Source: Hymenobacter crusticola
Lineage (GTDB): Bacteria > Bacteroidota > Bacteroidia > Cytophagales > Hymenobacteraceae
NCBI RefSeq assembly: GCF_002154225.1
Contig: NZ_MTSE01000001.1
Coordinates: forward strand, 186,001-250,000
Reading direction: 5' to 3'
DNA: 64,000 nucleotides
Below, in pieces: positions 53,243 through 61,963 of the stretch; positions within the stretch are counted from its first letter, which is position 1; each line of letters begins with the position of its first letter. Under the pieces are notes generated by a model that saw only the letters and a list, made by a program, of their open reading frames with translations, did not search any database and was not told the origin of the DNA. A program made the position numbers and the translations under genes.

Positions 53243-54766
53243 CTAGCCGCGCCGCTTGGTAGCTGGTTGGGCTTTTGGCGCCCCTGCGCTCGGCGTAGCC
53301 AAGCTATTCAGGTAAGCTTCCAGCATCGTGTAGCCGTCTGCTCCTAGCTTGCTGCGGTCGGCGGCATCTTTGGAGTTGAGCTTGTGCGCAGTTTCCCAAG
53401 CGTCGGGCATGCCGTCGTGGTCGGTATCGACGGGTGCGGGCTGGGAGTTTAGCACCGGCCACGCCTTCTGCGACTGGCTGTAGGGCGTGCCGTGCGGAAA
53501 ACCACCTTGCACGTCGATGAGGCCGCCCGTGCGGTTGCGTACGTCGTTGATGATGCGCTGATCTACGGCGTCGCGCTTTGGCAGGCTAGCTCCCACGCCT
53601 TGCAGCACGGCTTCGTAAGCTTCCGTGGCGCTCTGCGTGGTTACAGCCCCTAACTCAAACGGCGTTTCCACCTTCGACAGTGCCGTGTCGGCGGGCGCGC
53701 CGGCATTCATCACCACCCCCGACCAGTTGCGGCGACTCACGGCGGGCGAGCCATCCACGTAGTTGCCCGTCAGGTAGAATTTGCCGTACGGTAGCGGGTT
53801 TTTGCCCGTAGTAAGCTTGTAGGGGTTCAAAATCTGCGCTTTCACCTTTTCATTGGTGGAAGGGCCAGGCTTGTAGTAGTTGTTAACGATGTTGTAGTTG
53901 CCGCCTTCGCCCGCGTACACGTTGTTCTGGCCCCAATCGTAGATGACATTGTTGCGGAAGTCACAGTTCTCAAACCCCGCGGGGTGCGTGTAGCGGCTGC
54001 CATTCCAGCGCGGCGTGCGGTTGTTGCAGTGGGCAAACAGGTTGTGGTGCATTGAGGAGTGCTGCCCACCCCAGATCCCGCCAAAACCGTGGTGCTCAAA
54101 GTCTTTATCGCCCTCTTCGAAGTGGTAGGAATAGTTAAGCGGCTCGCTCATCAGGTTCCACTGCAACGTGGTGCTGTCGCCCTCATACACCGAAAATGTC
54201 TCGTCGGTGCTCCAGCTCATGGTGCAATGATCCACGATAAGCCGGTTGTTGCGTGTGCCCCCGAAAGCATCGTCGCCGCCGGCGCCGTCTACCATGCCCT
54301 TGTTCTGGTTCTTGTCGCCCATCCGAAAACGGATGTAGCGCACAATCACGTTGTTGGCGTGGATATTCACCGGGTAGTCGGCGAGGCAAATTCCGTCGCC
54401 GGGCGCAGTTTGCCCCGCGATGGTGATGTTGGACTTCGAAATCGTCAGCGGCGAGTTCAGATGAATGGTACCCGACACCCGAAAAACCACCGTGCGGTGC
54501 GTAATCGACGATTTCTGGCTTACAGCGTAGCGGAAACTGCCGGGGTTGGTGTCATCATTTAGATTCGTGACTTCGAGCACGGTGGTGGGAACGGCGCTCG
54601 TGCCACGCCCGCCGGTAGTGAAGCGCCCCGCCCCTTCGGCCCCCGGGAAAGCTAGCTGCTGCGCCACCACGGGCGAGCCAAACGACGCAAGCGCTACACT
54701 CAACCACGCAGCCCATTGCCGACGGCTCCGATTAGTAGTCGTGGAGGAAGTGAAAAGGGAAGACAT
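53243..54766 (-). CDS. Pectate lyase (PL1) without sorting tail
   Basis: 507 residues. Signal peptide: a basic start, then WLSVALASFGSPVVAQQ. The lyase domain is very similar to that at 48620: FPGAEGAGRFTTGGRGTSAV, IVRYIRFRMGDKNQNK, IVDHCTMSWSTDETFSV. It contains the same DTDHDGMPDAWETAHKLNS segment. It ends in a short Ala/Pro/Lys tail (PKAQPATKRRG) and lacks a T9SS domain, so it is expected to stay in the periplasm, where it could act on imported oligomers. An upstream region and own terminator indicate separate transcription. Confidence 0.92.
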   Translation of the reverse strand: MSSLFTSSTTTNRSRRQWAAWLSVALASFGSPVVAQQLAFPGAEGAGRFTTGGRGTSAVPTTVLEVTNLNDDTNPGSFRYAVSQKSSITHRTVVFRVSGTIHLNSPLTISKSNITIAGQTAPGDGICLADYPVNIHANNVIVRYIRFRMGDKNQNKGMVDGAGGDDAFGGTRNNRLIVDHCTMSWSTDETFSVYEGDSTTLQWNLMSEPLNYSYHFEEGDKDFEHHGFGGIWGGQHSSMHHNLFAHCNNRTPRWNGSRYTHPAGFENCDFRNNVIYDWGQNNVYAGEGGNYNIVNNYYKPGPSTNEKVKAQILNPYKLTTGKNPLPYGKFYLTGNYVDGSPAVSRRNWSGVVMNAGAPADTALSKVETPFELGAVTTQSATEAYEAVLQGVGASLPKRDAVDQRIINDVRNRTGGLIDVQGGFPHGTPYSQSQKAWPVLNSQPAPVDTDHDGMPDAWETAHKLNSKDAADRSKLGADGYTMLEAYLNSLATPSAGAPKAQPATKRRG

Positions 54767-54926
54767 AAAGCGGGTGGTTTTGAAGGAAGTAATCTGTAAT
54801 AGGCCTACTCTCGGCCAATACAGGGTTGATACTACCGAAAAACCCGGCTAGGTGTCCGCTTACCTAGGCTATTTCTTTATGCAAACGTTGCCGAAACGCC
54901 ACCCCTAGCTTCTTCTCCCAAAAAGG

Positions 54927-55970
54927 CTAGCCCTGCGGAGCTTCTAGGCCTGGGACAGAACGCAAGTAAGCCAACAAGTCGGCAATGGAGTGGTGGGCCC
55001 GCGCTTGGCCGGCGGTGTAGCTAACCCAGCGGTCGGCGCCAGCTTGCTCACGCAGCGCTATGCGTAATGCAGCATCCGGTTCGGTTGTCAGCTTGAAGCC
55101 TTCGCGCTGCAGGGCCCGGCGCGTCCAGAAAGCAAGCGGGCCGCTGCCTTCTAGGTGCACCGCGCGCGTGCCTGCTTCGTGGATAACGAACGTGCCCGTG
55201 GCCTGGTCGAAAGCTAGGCCGTCGCGGGCGAAGGCTGCTTCAAACGTGCCGCTAAGCACCAAGTCTTCTGGCACGCCAGTGTGCCATTGGCCCTGCCCAT
55301 GCATGAGCCATACTTGGTCGGCGGCCTGCAACGCGAGGTCGAGCTCGTGGGTGGAGAGCAGAATGGCTTTCTGCGTTTGGCGAGCTAGCTGGTGCAACAA
55401 GCGCATGAGTTGCACCCGGTTTGGCAGGTCGAGGTGCGCAGTGGGCTCATCGAGCAGAATGACAGGCGTGTCCTGGGCTAGGGCACGCGCGAGCATTACC
55501 TTCTGCCGCTCTCCATCGCTGAGCGTTGCCACCCGGCGAGCGGCAAACTGGGCCGTGTTGGTGGCTCGCAAAGCTTCTTGCACCACGGTTTGGTCGTGCG
55601 CATTCAGGTTGCCAAGCCAGCCTGTGTGCGGGTAGCGACCTAGGGTTACTAGCTCTTGCACCGTTAGGTTGCCGGCTTCCACGCGGTCGGTCAGCACAAT
55701 GCTGAGCTTGCGGGCTAGCTCGGCGGCCGTCACGCGCTGCGTATCAACTTGCTCGATTTGCACGTGGCCGCTCAAGGGCGGCTGCAAACCCGCCAGCGTA
55801 CGCATCAGCGTCGATTTGCCAGCCCCATTCGGCCCCAGCAAACATACCAGGTCGCCCGGGTGCAAGGCTAGGTTTAGTGGTCCGGCTACGTGCCGCTGCT
55901 CTGCCCGCCCCAGCGTGTAGCCAATAACCAGCGCCTGCGTTTCTAACAGCGGAGTAGATGCCATCATCAT
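54927..55970 (-). CDS. btuD: Cobalamin ABC transporter ATP-binding protein with C-terminal extension
   Basis: 347 residues from the first of three tandem ATGs (55970, 55967, 55964); the longer frame reads through the permease gene and is not real. Walker A is GPNGAGKST, the signature is TLSDGERQKVMLARAL, Walker B is VILLDEPTAHLDLP and the switch His is in LLSTHELD. An extra C-terminal region of about 85 residues follows the ATPase core (LEGSGPLAFWTRRALQREGF, ...HHSIADLLAYLRSVPG), unusual for BtuD, which normally ends near 250. Translationally coupled to btuC. Confidence 0.9.
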   Translation of the reverse strand: MMMASTPLLETQALVIGYTLGRAEQRHVAGPLNLALHPGDLVCLLGPNGAGKSTLMRTLAGLQPPLSGHVQIEQVDTQRVTAAELARKLSIVLTDRVEAGNLTVQELVTLGRYPHTGWLGNLNAHDQTVVQEALRATNTAQFAARRVATLSDGERQKVMLARALAQDTPVILLDEPTAHLDLPNRVQLMRLLHQLARQTQKAILLSTHELDLALQAADQVWLMHGQGQWHTGVPEDLVLSGTFEAAFARDGLAFDQATGTFVIHEAGTRAVHLEGSGPLAFWTRRALQREGFKLTTEPDAALRIALREQAGADRWVSYTAGQARAHHSIADLLAYLRSVPGLEAPQG

Positions 55971-57049
55971 GAGAAAGAAGAGCGTACGAGGGTCCGGCGC
56001 AGCGTAACCCAGATAACTACCGGCGCTCCGACCAGAGCCGTAATAATGTTGATGGGCAAGGGCGTGGAGCTGCCCGGCAGCTGCGCTAAGCAGTCGCACA
56101 GCAACGTCAGGCCGGCGCCTACGAGGCAGGCGCCCGGAATCAGCCAGCGGTGGTCGGCGGTGTTGAGCAGGGCCCGGGTCAGGTGGGGTACGGCAATCCC
56201 TACGAAACCAATTGGTCCGCAAAAGGCCGTAATGCTGCCTGCTAGCAGACTCGTACTGGCAATGATGAGCAGCCGAGCGCGGCCCACGGTCAGGCCCATA
56301 CTGCGGGCATAATTTTCACCCAGCAGCAAGGCGTTCAACGGTTTGGACGAAGCAAAAGCTAGCCCTAGGCCGACCACCACTACCCCCGCCAACACGGCCA
56401 AGTGTGGCCCCGTGACGCCGCCCAGCGAGCCAAACGTCCATAGCAAATACTCCTGAATCTGCTCCGGAGCACTGAAGTATTGCCAAATACTGACAATGGA
56501 TAAGGTGATGTTGCCGATCATCACCCCCACAATAAGCATCACCACATTGTCGCGCACACGGGCCGAGATGGCCAGCACCAGCAGTAGCACTAGGGCAGCA
56601 CCTAGGGTAGCAGCCAGCACAATAAGCCAACTCCCGCCCAGGCCAAGCTGCTGGATGGCGTAGAGGCTAGCTGCACTGCCCGCCGATAGCATCACGAGCG
56701 CCACCCCGAGCCCCGCCCCTGCTGTGATGCCTAGCACCGACGGTCCCGCCAGCGGGTTGCGAAACAACGTCTGCATCTGTAACCCACTGACCGCTAAGCC
56801 ACAACCAACCAGCACGGCCGTGATGGCCTTGGGAACCCGAATGCGAGAGATGATAAAATCCCAGGCTACGGTGCCGCTGCTTTTGCCAAGCAGTACATCG
56901 GCCACCGCCGGCAGCGGGATGCGCACCGAACCAAGGGCAATATCCAGCATGAACGCTAGCCCTACTACCCCCACCAATCCTACTAACAGCAAGCGCCGCC
57001 GCGCAATGCTGCGCTCCTGCGCCACCGGCTCAGCCGTCACTGTATTCAT
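55967..57049 (-). CDS. btuC: Cobalamin ABC transporter permease (FecCD family)
   Basis: 360 residues with about 10 membrane segments. The family signature appears as AVLVGCGLAVSGLQMQTLFRNPLAGPSVLG, followed by GLGVALVML and the cytoplasmic EYLLWTFGSLGG and RSMGLTVGRARLLI (coupling region). It ends with PLPINIITALVGAPVVIWVTLR. The ATG (57047-57049) shares one base with the TAA of btuF upstream, and its TGA overlaps the btuD starts. Confidence 0.93.
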   Translation of the reverse strand: MNTVTAEPVAQERSIARRRLLLVGLVGVVGLAFMLDIALGSVRIPLPAVADVLLGKSSGTVAWDFIISRIRVPKAITAVLVGCGLAVSGLQMQTLFRNPLAGPSVLGITAGAGLGVALVMLSAGSAASLYAIQQLGLGGSWLIVLAATLGAALVLLLVLAISARVRDNVVMLIVGVMIGNITLSIVSIWQYFSAPEQIQEYLLWTFGSLGGVTGPHLAVLAGVVVVGLGLAFASSKPLNALLLGENYARSMGLTVGRARLLIIASTSLLAGSITAFCGPIGFVGIAVPHLTRALLNTADHRWLIPGACLVGAGLTLLCDCLAQLPGSSTPLPINIITALVGAPVVIWVTLRRTLVRSSFS

Positions 57050-58278
57050 TACTTGAGTTGCTTATAGTACACCAGCTCGTGCCGCGGCAAGAGTTCCGGG
57101 TGTAGAATCTTGATGAGGTCGGCCAGAATAACCTCCGGATGCACCGCGCCCGACTCCCAGTAGTCGTTGGAGCCTTGCGCGTCGGTGCGCTTGTTGTTAT
57201 TGTACACCGCGCCCGTCTTGAAGGGCTGAAAATCGGCGTAGCGGGCATCTTGGGCCAGGATCTCGGCTTTGGTGGTGGCCGTGCCGGTATTCACCCAGCA
57301 GTCAGCGGTGAGCGCCACGGGGTACACAGCCTCGAAGGCCAACGCGAGGCTGCCGGCTGCTCGTTCTTTGTCCCAATGGTAAGCACCACCAGCGTCGCGG
57401 AAAAACTGCGCCGTATAGCTTTCCCCGTCGGGCATGTACCAAGTGTCCTTAAACGGCAACCCCGTGAGTACCTGCGGCCGTGTAGCTACTGGGCGCGTTA
57501 GGGCCGCAAGGCGCTGATATTCTGCTTCTACCGCCGCAAACTTCTGATTGGCAACCGCCTCTTTGTCGAGCAATGCGGCCAGCAGCTTTACCCATTCGGC
57601 GCGGGCTAGGGGTGTTATTTCTACCCACTCCGAGTTTACCAGCACCGGCACGCCGGCTTCAGCTAGCGTACGAAAGCGCTCCACCGGTGCCCCAGGGCTT
57701 CCCATCGTCATCACCAGATCGGGGTGCCGGGCGATAAGCTGCTCTTCGTTCAGCGTGTTTTCGCCAAATGCTTTGATCTTGCCCTCGGCAATGCGCTTGC
57801 GCACCGCAGGCGCCGACGCGTAGCGCAGACTACCTAGCCCCACCAGCACCTCATCAGCATTCAGGAAGTCCGCCAATGCTACGTGCATCGACGAGGTACT
57901 CACCAAGGTTCGGATCGGGATTTCAATAACTGGGCTGCTGCCGTAGCCCGCCGGGTGTGCCTGACCGCGCGGCACCAGCACGTAACGCGCCGTATCGGTG
58001 TGGTCCTTGAAGGGGTTTAGAATCTTGACTACCTTGTAGTTGCCAACATACTGGATGCTAAAGCCTTTGGCGTACTTAACAGTCGTTTTCGGTGGTGCAC
58101 CAACGGCTTGCGCTCGCGGGGTAGCGGCTGGCGGTGCGCCCGTTTCGGGTGTGGCCGGCGAGCAGCTTCCCAACAGGCTTGCGCTGAGCACAGCTAGGCG
58201 AACACCTACCCATCGCCAACGAGCAGGGAATACAAGAGAGAAGCCGCCGGACAATTGGCGGGCGCAAAAGTTCTTCAT
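57049..58278 (-). CDS. btuF: Cobalamin ABC transporter substrate-binding lipoprotein
   Basis: 409 residues from the ATG at 58276-58278. Lipoprotein signal: VGVRLAVLSASLLGSCSPA. The class III periplasmic-binding fold shows VSTSSMHVALADFLNADEVLVGLGS, HPDLVMTMGSPG, and VLTGLPFKDTWYMPDGES. It delivers corrinoid to BtuCD. Placed directly under the cobalamin riboswitch, which fixes the substrate class; without it the protein could equally be an iron-complex binder. Confidence 0.9.
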   Translation of the reverse strand: MKNFCARQLSGGFSLVFPARWRWVGVRLAVLSASLLGSCSPATPETGAPPAATPRAQAVGAPPKTTVKYAKGFSIQYVGNYKVVKILNPFKDHTDTARYVLVPRGQAHPAGYGSSPVIEIPIRTLVSTSSMHVALADFLNADEVLVGLGSLRYASAPAVRKRIAEGKIKAFGENTLNEEQLIARHPDLVMTMGSPGAPVERFRTLAEAGVPVLVNSEWVEITPLARAEWVKLLAALLDKEAVANQKFAAVEAEYQRLAALTRPVATRPQVLTGLPFKDTWYMPDGESYTAQFFRDAGGAYHWDKERAAGSLALAFEAVYPVALTADCWVNTGTATTKAEILAQDARYADFQPFKTGAVYNNNKRTDAQGSNDYWESGAVHPEVILADLIKILHPELLPRHELVYYKQLK

Positions 58279-58317
58279 AGTTGACAAGCCTTTCTGCCGA
58301 AAGCTGTAACGGGCTGT

Positions 58318-58500
58318 GGCAAAGGCAGGTCTTCTGACTTCCCCCTCTGCCGACGGCCTTCCCGCTTCCGTGCGGAAGCAGTGGCCTAGTCGTGTCGGCC
58401 GAGTGGATCTGGGGTTACAGCAGCGGAGACTGTTCCGGATTCGCACCGGATTCCCTTTTCAGGCTGGCGCCGATGTACTCGGAGCAGCCACCTTTACTCC
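58318..58500 (-). promoter_or_regulatory. Cobalamin riboswitch
   Basis: Read on the minus strand, the 5' part has GGGAATCCGGTGCGAATCC (58437-58455), then the CCGCTGCTGTAACCCC core (58407-58426), a long variable helix around GGAAGC/GCTTCC, and the 3' B12-box AGTCAGAAGACCTGCC (58324-58339). These match the conserved cobalamin aptamer blocks in order and spacing. It ends about 40 bases before the btuF start and should repress the operon when adenosylcobalamin is plentiful. Confidence 0.95.
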
Positions 58501-58503
58501 CGA

Positions 58504-58511
58504 CAAAGGTA
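58504..58511 (-). promoter_or_regulatory. Bacteroidota -7 box TACCTTTG
   Basis: Minus-strand TACCTTTG, perfect to TAnnTTTG, directly upstream of the riboswitch. Transcription would start near 58497, so the aptamer forms the 5' leader of the btuFCD mRNA. Confidence 0.65.
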
Positions 58512-58822
58512 GCGGAAATAAAACGGGAGAGGTAGCCACCACACGCCCGGCACTTCGCCCGCAGTGGCAGTTGGGCTACTCTTCCAGCAAAGCGGCCCAA
58601 CTTTTACCAGCTAACCCCACAACGCGAGGCACCAATGGAATTCGTATGGGAATGCTGCTTAAAAATCTCGTTATACATTAGCCGGCGCAAACCATTCTAG
58701 CGAGCTAGCCTATATTAGCTTACGCTAGCTTTTGGGTTGTAGAAGCTTGCCTGACAAGCAGTTGATGGCTCCGTTTTTGCACTTTCTTACGTAGGAGGCA
58801 CACTTATCCTCCCTTCTTTCCC
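58512..58822. other. Divergent intergenic region
   Basis: About 310 bases between the btu promoter (minus) and the STAS-like gene (plus). It contains clustered CTAG palindromes near 58697-58730. No open frame with protein-like sequence was found. Confidence 0.4.
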
Positions 58823-59221
58823 TTGCGTATTTACTACGAAAACCAGGTAGGGCGCTCCAGCGAGGACGCTCTGGGGTTTGCCCGGCTAACCTATTATCAT
58901 GGCTCCCGCAAAGTAGAGGAGCTTCGGGCCCTGCTTGGCCACACAACCCGCCTGATTGCTCGCCGCGGCCATGGGCGCTTGCTAATTGATCAGCGCCTCA
59001 TGCTGCCCTTCACGCCCGACGAGCAGCGCTTGGTGGCACAAGAATGGCTGCCCCTCATGGTTCTAGAAGGTGGCTACCGCTTCGGAGCTGTTGTCTTGGC
59101 GCAGGATGTATTTGCCCGGCTTGCCACAGCAACCGTTGTGACGGCCGTGCGCGATTTGCCAATGACTTACCGCTATTTCGACACGGAGTCGCAAGCGGTT
59201 GCGTGGTTGCTTAGCACCTAA
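58823..59221 (+). CDS. Small STAS/SpoIIAA-like protein
   Basis: 132 residues from a TTG at 58823; no in-frame ATG precedes the conserved region. The sequence MRIYYENQVGRSSEDALGFA opens the domain. The middle has RGHGRLLIDQRLMLPFTPDE, and the C-terminus YRYFDTESQAVAWLL matches the end of SpoIIAA/STAS-like domains common in Hymenobacter relatives. Probably a cytosolic protein of unknown partner. The assignment rests on the C-terminal pattern. Confidence 0.7.
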   Translation: MRIYYENQVGRSSEDALGFARLTYYHGSRKVEELRALLGHTTRLIARRGHGRLLIDQRLMLPFTPDEQRLVAQEWLPLMVLEGGYRFGAVVLAQDVFARLATATVVTAVRDLPMTYRYFDTESQAVAWLLST

Positions 59222-59334
59222 ACTCCTTGATTACCGGGCAGTAATGAACAAAATATAAGTATAGCTATTCATCTCAGGAAGCGGCACATGATTTGTACAA
59301 CGCGCCTCGGATAATACAAATATATTCGTAGCTT

Positions 59335-59604
59335 ATGCCCAAGTCATACTTTACCGCTTTCCCGTCGGACCTGCCGCCGGATGAACTTACCGCCCGCCGC
59401 CAACGCCAGCGTTATGCTGAGTGGGGCCTGTCCGTTGCTACCATGGGCGGCACTCCGCCTGCTCCTGCCGTTATAGAAAATCTTCAGGCTTACATCAACG
59501 GCGAAGTCCAGATTGAGGACCTAGCTCGCATGGGAGCCGATGATCCGGTACCGTCGCCTGCTTACCTGGCTACGCTAAGCCGCCACCGACTGAAACAACA
59601 CTAG
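59335..59604 (+). CDS. Small protein resembling VbhA-type antitoxins
   Basis: 89 residues. The central stretch RRQRQRYAEWGLSVATMGG, then PPAPAVIENLQAYINGEVQI and EDLARM, has the spacing of the VbhA antitoxin domain (alanine-rich helix, 'EG' turn, helix ending in 'GE.'). VbhA proteins inhibit Fic AMP-transferases. No Fic motif gene (HPFxxGNG) lies in this window, so it would be an orphan, or the resemblance is accidental. Followed by a good terminator. Confidence 0.6.
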   Translation: MPKSYFTAFPSDLPPDELTARRQRQRYAEWGLSVATMGGTPPAPAVIENLQAYINGEVQIEDLARMGADDPVPSPAYLATLSRHRLKQH

Positions 59605-59630
59605 TTCTCTGAATCCGTTTTTATTTTCTC

Positions 59631-59660
59631 ACGCCTCTCTGCTCAAGAGAGGCGTTTGCG
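59631..59660 (+). terminator. Intrinsic terminator
   Basis: 10-base perfect stem acgcctctct/agagaggcgt with a 5-base loop and T-rich tail, 26 bases after the stop at 59604. Confidence 0.8.
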
Positions 59661-59729
59661 TTTGAGCCTAAAAGGAAGAAGTGACTAAACGCTCTATGCC
59701 GTACGCTATGCAGCGGTATATCTGCCTAC

Positions 59730-59768
59730 AAAAGCCAAAAGCCGGACGTTATCCGGCTTTTGGCTTTT
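59730..59768. terminator. Long perfect bidirectional hairpin
   Basis: 17-base perfect stem aaaagccaaaagccgga/tccggcttttggctttt with a 5-base loop, between the gene ending at 59604 and the convergent gene ending at 59802. Confidence 0.85.
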
Positions 59769-59801
59769 CATGTGACTAAGGTCTACGACGTTAGGTAGTG
59801 T

Positions 59802-59993
59802 CTACCGGGCTTTATATTCTTTTTGCAGCATTTTCATCTCTGCTGCTAGCTCCTCCAATCGCTTGACAAGTGCTTTGGCCCTGATGCCGTACGGTTTGCG
59901 GCAATCCGTCCACTCCAGGAATTGTTGCAACTCCATTTTACCATATTTTACCATCGTAGCGGCATTCTCTAAAAAGGTTTCTTCGGGCTCCAT
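59802..59993 (-). CDS. Small helical hypothetical protein
   Basis: 63 residues from the ATG at 59991-59993 (MEPEETFLENAATMVKYGKM...). A GTG in the same frame at 60050 would add 19 residues. The whole chain is predicted helical and charged, ending KALVKRLEELAAEMKMLQKEY, which could form a coiled coil. No family recognised. Its own terminator lies just downstream. Confidence 0.55.
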   Translation of the reverse strand: MEPEETFLENAATMVKYGKMELQQFLEWTDCRKPYGIRAKALVKRLEELAAEMKMLQKEYKAR

Positions 59994-60348
59994 AGCGTCG
60001 CTTAATATCTCTCTAATAAGGATACAACGACGCCCTGGCAAAAAATTCACCAGCTTCTCCTAGATAAGCCACTCACAAGAAATTTATAAAAATAATATCC
60101 TCTATTCAGTATAGGTACCCAGGTCGGCGATAGAAGCCAGCTGGTCGTTTCGCCAACAACTCTCTCAACAGCGTGGGAACCTTCCGATAAGCAGGTAAAC
60201 ATCTGACTGACAACTACATATTGACTAACAAAAAAGGGATACATTATTTGCTTATATATTTAGCATATCAGCGAATATTTTTAGTAATTTATGGCTCGAA
60301 AAAGCCATTCCGTGTGTTCTCTTAGTTCACTATATAATCCCTACTCAC
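59994..60348. other. AT-rich intergenic region
   Basis: About 355 bases of low GC between divergent small genes. A short hairpin atggct/agccat lies at about 60290-60310. No convincing gene or repeat was found. Confidence 0.4.
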
Positions 60349-60717
60349 ATGTTGGAAATGATGATTACCAAGAAGATCGGTAACCGCAGCTACCACTTCA
60401 ACGCTACTGGCACCGACTTACATGAGTTGCTCACGGAACACGAAAAGCTCAGCTTCCCCGATGTGCCGGCGTGTGGCTTGTGTGGCTCCGTAAACTTGCG
60501 CCTGACTAGCCGCGTGGCGCAGGATAAGTTTAAGTACTGCGACATCAAATGTGATGACTGCTTTGGCTCCGTGACCTTCGGCCGCCGCCAAGACGACGAT
60601 AAAGTGTATTTCCTACGCAAGAAAGAAGGTGGTACTCCTGGCCAACTAGACTGGGTGAAGTACGAGCCCAACATTACCGTAGCGCCTACGGCTACTACAA
60701 CCAAGGCGAAGCGCTAG
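60349..60717 (+). CDS. Small zinc-ribbon-like protein
   Basis: 122 residues. Two Cys pairs, CGLC near residue 42 and CDIKCDDC near 64, have the spacing of a zinc ribbon. The rest is DNA/RNA-binding-like: VTFGRRQDDDKVYFLRKK and a polar, basic tail (TTTKAKR). No signal peptide. No family identified with confidence. A role in nucleic-acid binding is an inference from the zinc-ribbon pattern. Own terminator follows. Confidence 0.7.
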   Translation: MLEMMITKKIGNRSYHFNATGTDLHELLTEHEKLSFPDVPACGLCGSVNLRLTSRVAQDKFKYCDIKCDDCFGSVTFGRRQDDDKVYFLRKKEGGTPGQLDWVKYEPNITVAPTATTTKAKR

Positions 60718-60742
60718 TCAACCTAGCTAGCTTCTTGTTCAG

Positions 60743-60772
60743 AAAGCCGCCCACAGGGCGGCTTTCTTGCTT
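60743..60772 (+). terminator. Intrinsic terminator
   Basis: 10-base perfect stem aaagccgccc/gggcggcttt with a 3-base loop and a T-rich tail (cttgctttt), just after the zinc-ribbon gene. Confidence 0.85.
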
Positions 60773-60921
60773 TTGAGCCCTGCTACTCGGGCTAGCACCT
60801 TTACCACTCGCCGGCGTTTGCGCTCATTTGGCTGCCCAATCTACCGTTCGCCCAAAGCTCGTTTCTCGACCTAATTGCAAAGGCTAGGTTTGGACTATCA
60901 ATCACCTAAACGTCTGGTCCA

Positions 60922-61842
60922 ATGAAACTTCTTGCTACCCTCCATGCGCTACTCGTGGTGCTTCTATTTTTCAGCCAAGTACGTAGTGCCTCCGCTACTG
61001 CATTTGCCGATCGGGCCGCGGCTCACCCTAGCTTCACGGTGCAGGTAGTTGGCAAGGGCAAACCGATGCTCTTGATTCCGGGCCTGACGTGCCCTGGTGC
61101 GGTGTGGGACGAGACCGTGGCGCACTACCAGAAGCAGTACCAGTGCCACGTCATTTCCTTGGCGGGCTTCGGCGGGCAGCCAGCCCAAACACCCGTGTCG
61201 GAACACTTCCTGCAAGATGTACGCGACCAACTGCTAGCCTACATGCACACGCAGAAGCTGGCAAAACCCGTGGTAGTAGGCCATAGCCTAGGTGGTTTTA
61301 TAGCTCTGTGGCTAAGCACAACGGAGCCAACCGCCGTTGGTCCGCTGGTGATTGTGGACTCATTGCCTTTCCTATCGGCCGTGCAGAACCCTAGCCTCAC
61401 CGCAGAGCAAGCCAAGCCCATGGCGGAAGGCATACGCCAGCAAATGACGCAACGCAAAAGGACGGTTGCTATGGCTCGTCAGATGTCGGCCAACCTGATG
61501 ATCGATACGGCCCGCATCAGCCAGGCAACGCGCTGGAGCATAGCTTCTGACCCCGCTACCGTCGGCCAAGCCATGTACGATATGAGCACCACCGATTTAC
61601 GCCAGGACATTGCTCGTATTCAGCAGCCTACCTTGGTGCTGGGCTCTTGGGCTGCCTATAAGGACTACGGCTCCACCAAAGAAAGCACCCGCGCCATCTT
61701 TGAGCAACAATACACGAAGCTACCTCAGCACCACATCGAAATGTCGGAAGCCGGTAAGCACTTCCTAATGTGGGACGATACCCAGTGGTTTTTCGCCCAG
61801 GCAGATGCTTTTCTGAAGCAGAACAGTGTAGCGAAGAAGTAG
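60922..61842 (+). CDS. Exported alpha/beta-hydrolase
   Basis: 306 residues with a signal peptide (MKLLATLHALLVVLLFFSQ). Hydrolase core: MLLIPGLTCPGAVWDE (oxyanion region), nucleophile Ser in VVVGHSLGGFIALWL, acidic region LVLGSWAAYKDYG, and the His near the end in SEAGKHFLMWDD. It belongs to the general alpha/beta-hydrolase group. Periplasmic location is expected from the signal. Substrate unknown. Confidence 0.88.
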   Translation: MKLLATLHALLVVLLFFSQVRSASATAFADRAAAHPSFTVQVVGKGKPMLLIPGLTCPGAVWDETVAHYQKQYQCHVISLAGFGGQPAQTPVSEHFLQDVRDQLLAYMHTQKLAKPVVVGHSLGGFIALWLSTTEPTAVGPLVIVDSLPFLSAVQNPSLTAEQAKPMAEGIRQQMTQRKRTVAMARQMSANLMIDTARISQATRWSIASDPATVGQAMYDMSTTDLRQDIARIQQPTLVLGSWAAYKDYGSTKESTRAIFEQQYTKLPQHHIEMSEAGKHFLMWDDTQWFFAQADAFLKQNSVAKK

Positions 61843-61963
61843 CCTATATTTCGAGCAGCCACTGCTGATCGGCAGCGGAGCAACTCGCGCTGCCAGCCAA
61901 GAAGCTAGCATCCTCTTTTACGAAAGCTTCTCTACGATTCACTACACCTCTACTTCGTTTGTC

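Noticed and set aside
60047..60244. Minus-strand ORF in the AT-rich gap.
   Set aside because: No good start, no motif, and the sequence looks random for this base composition.
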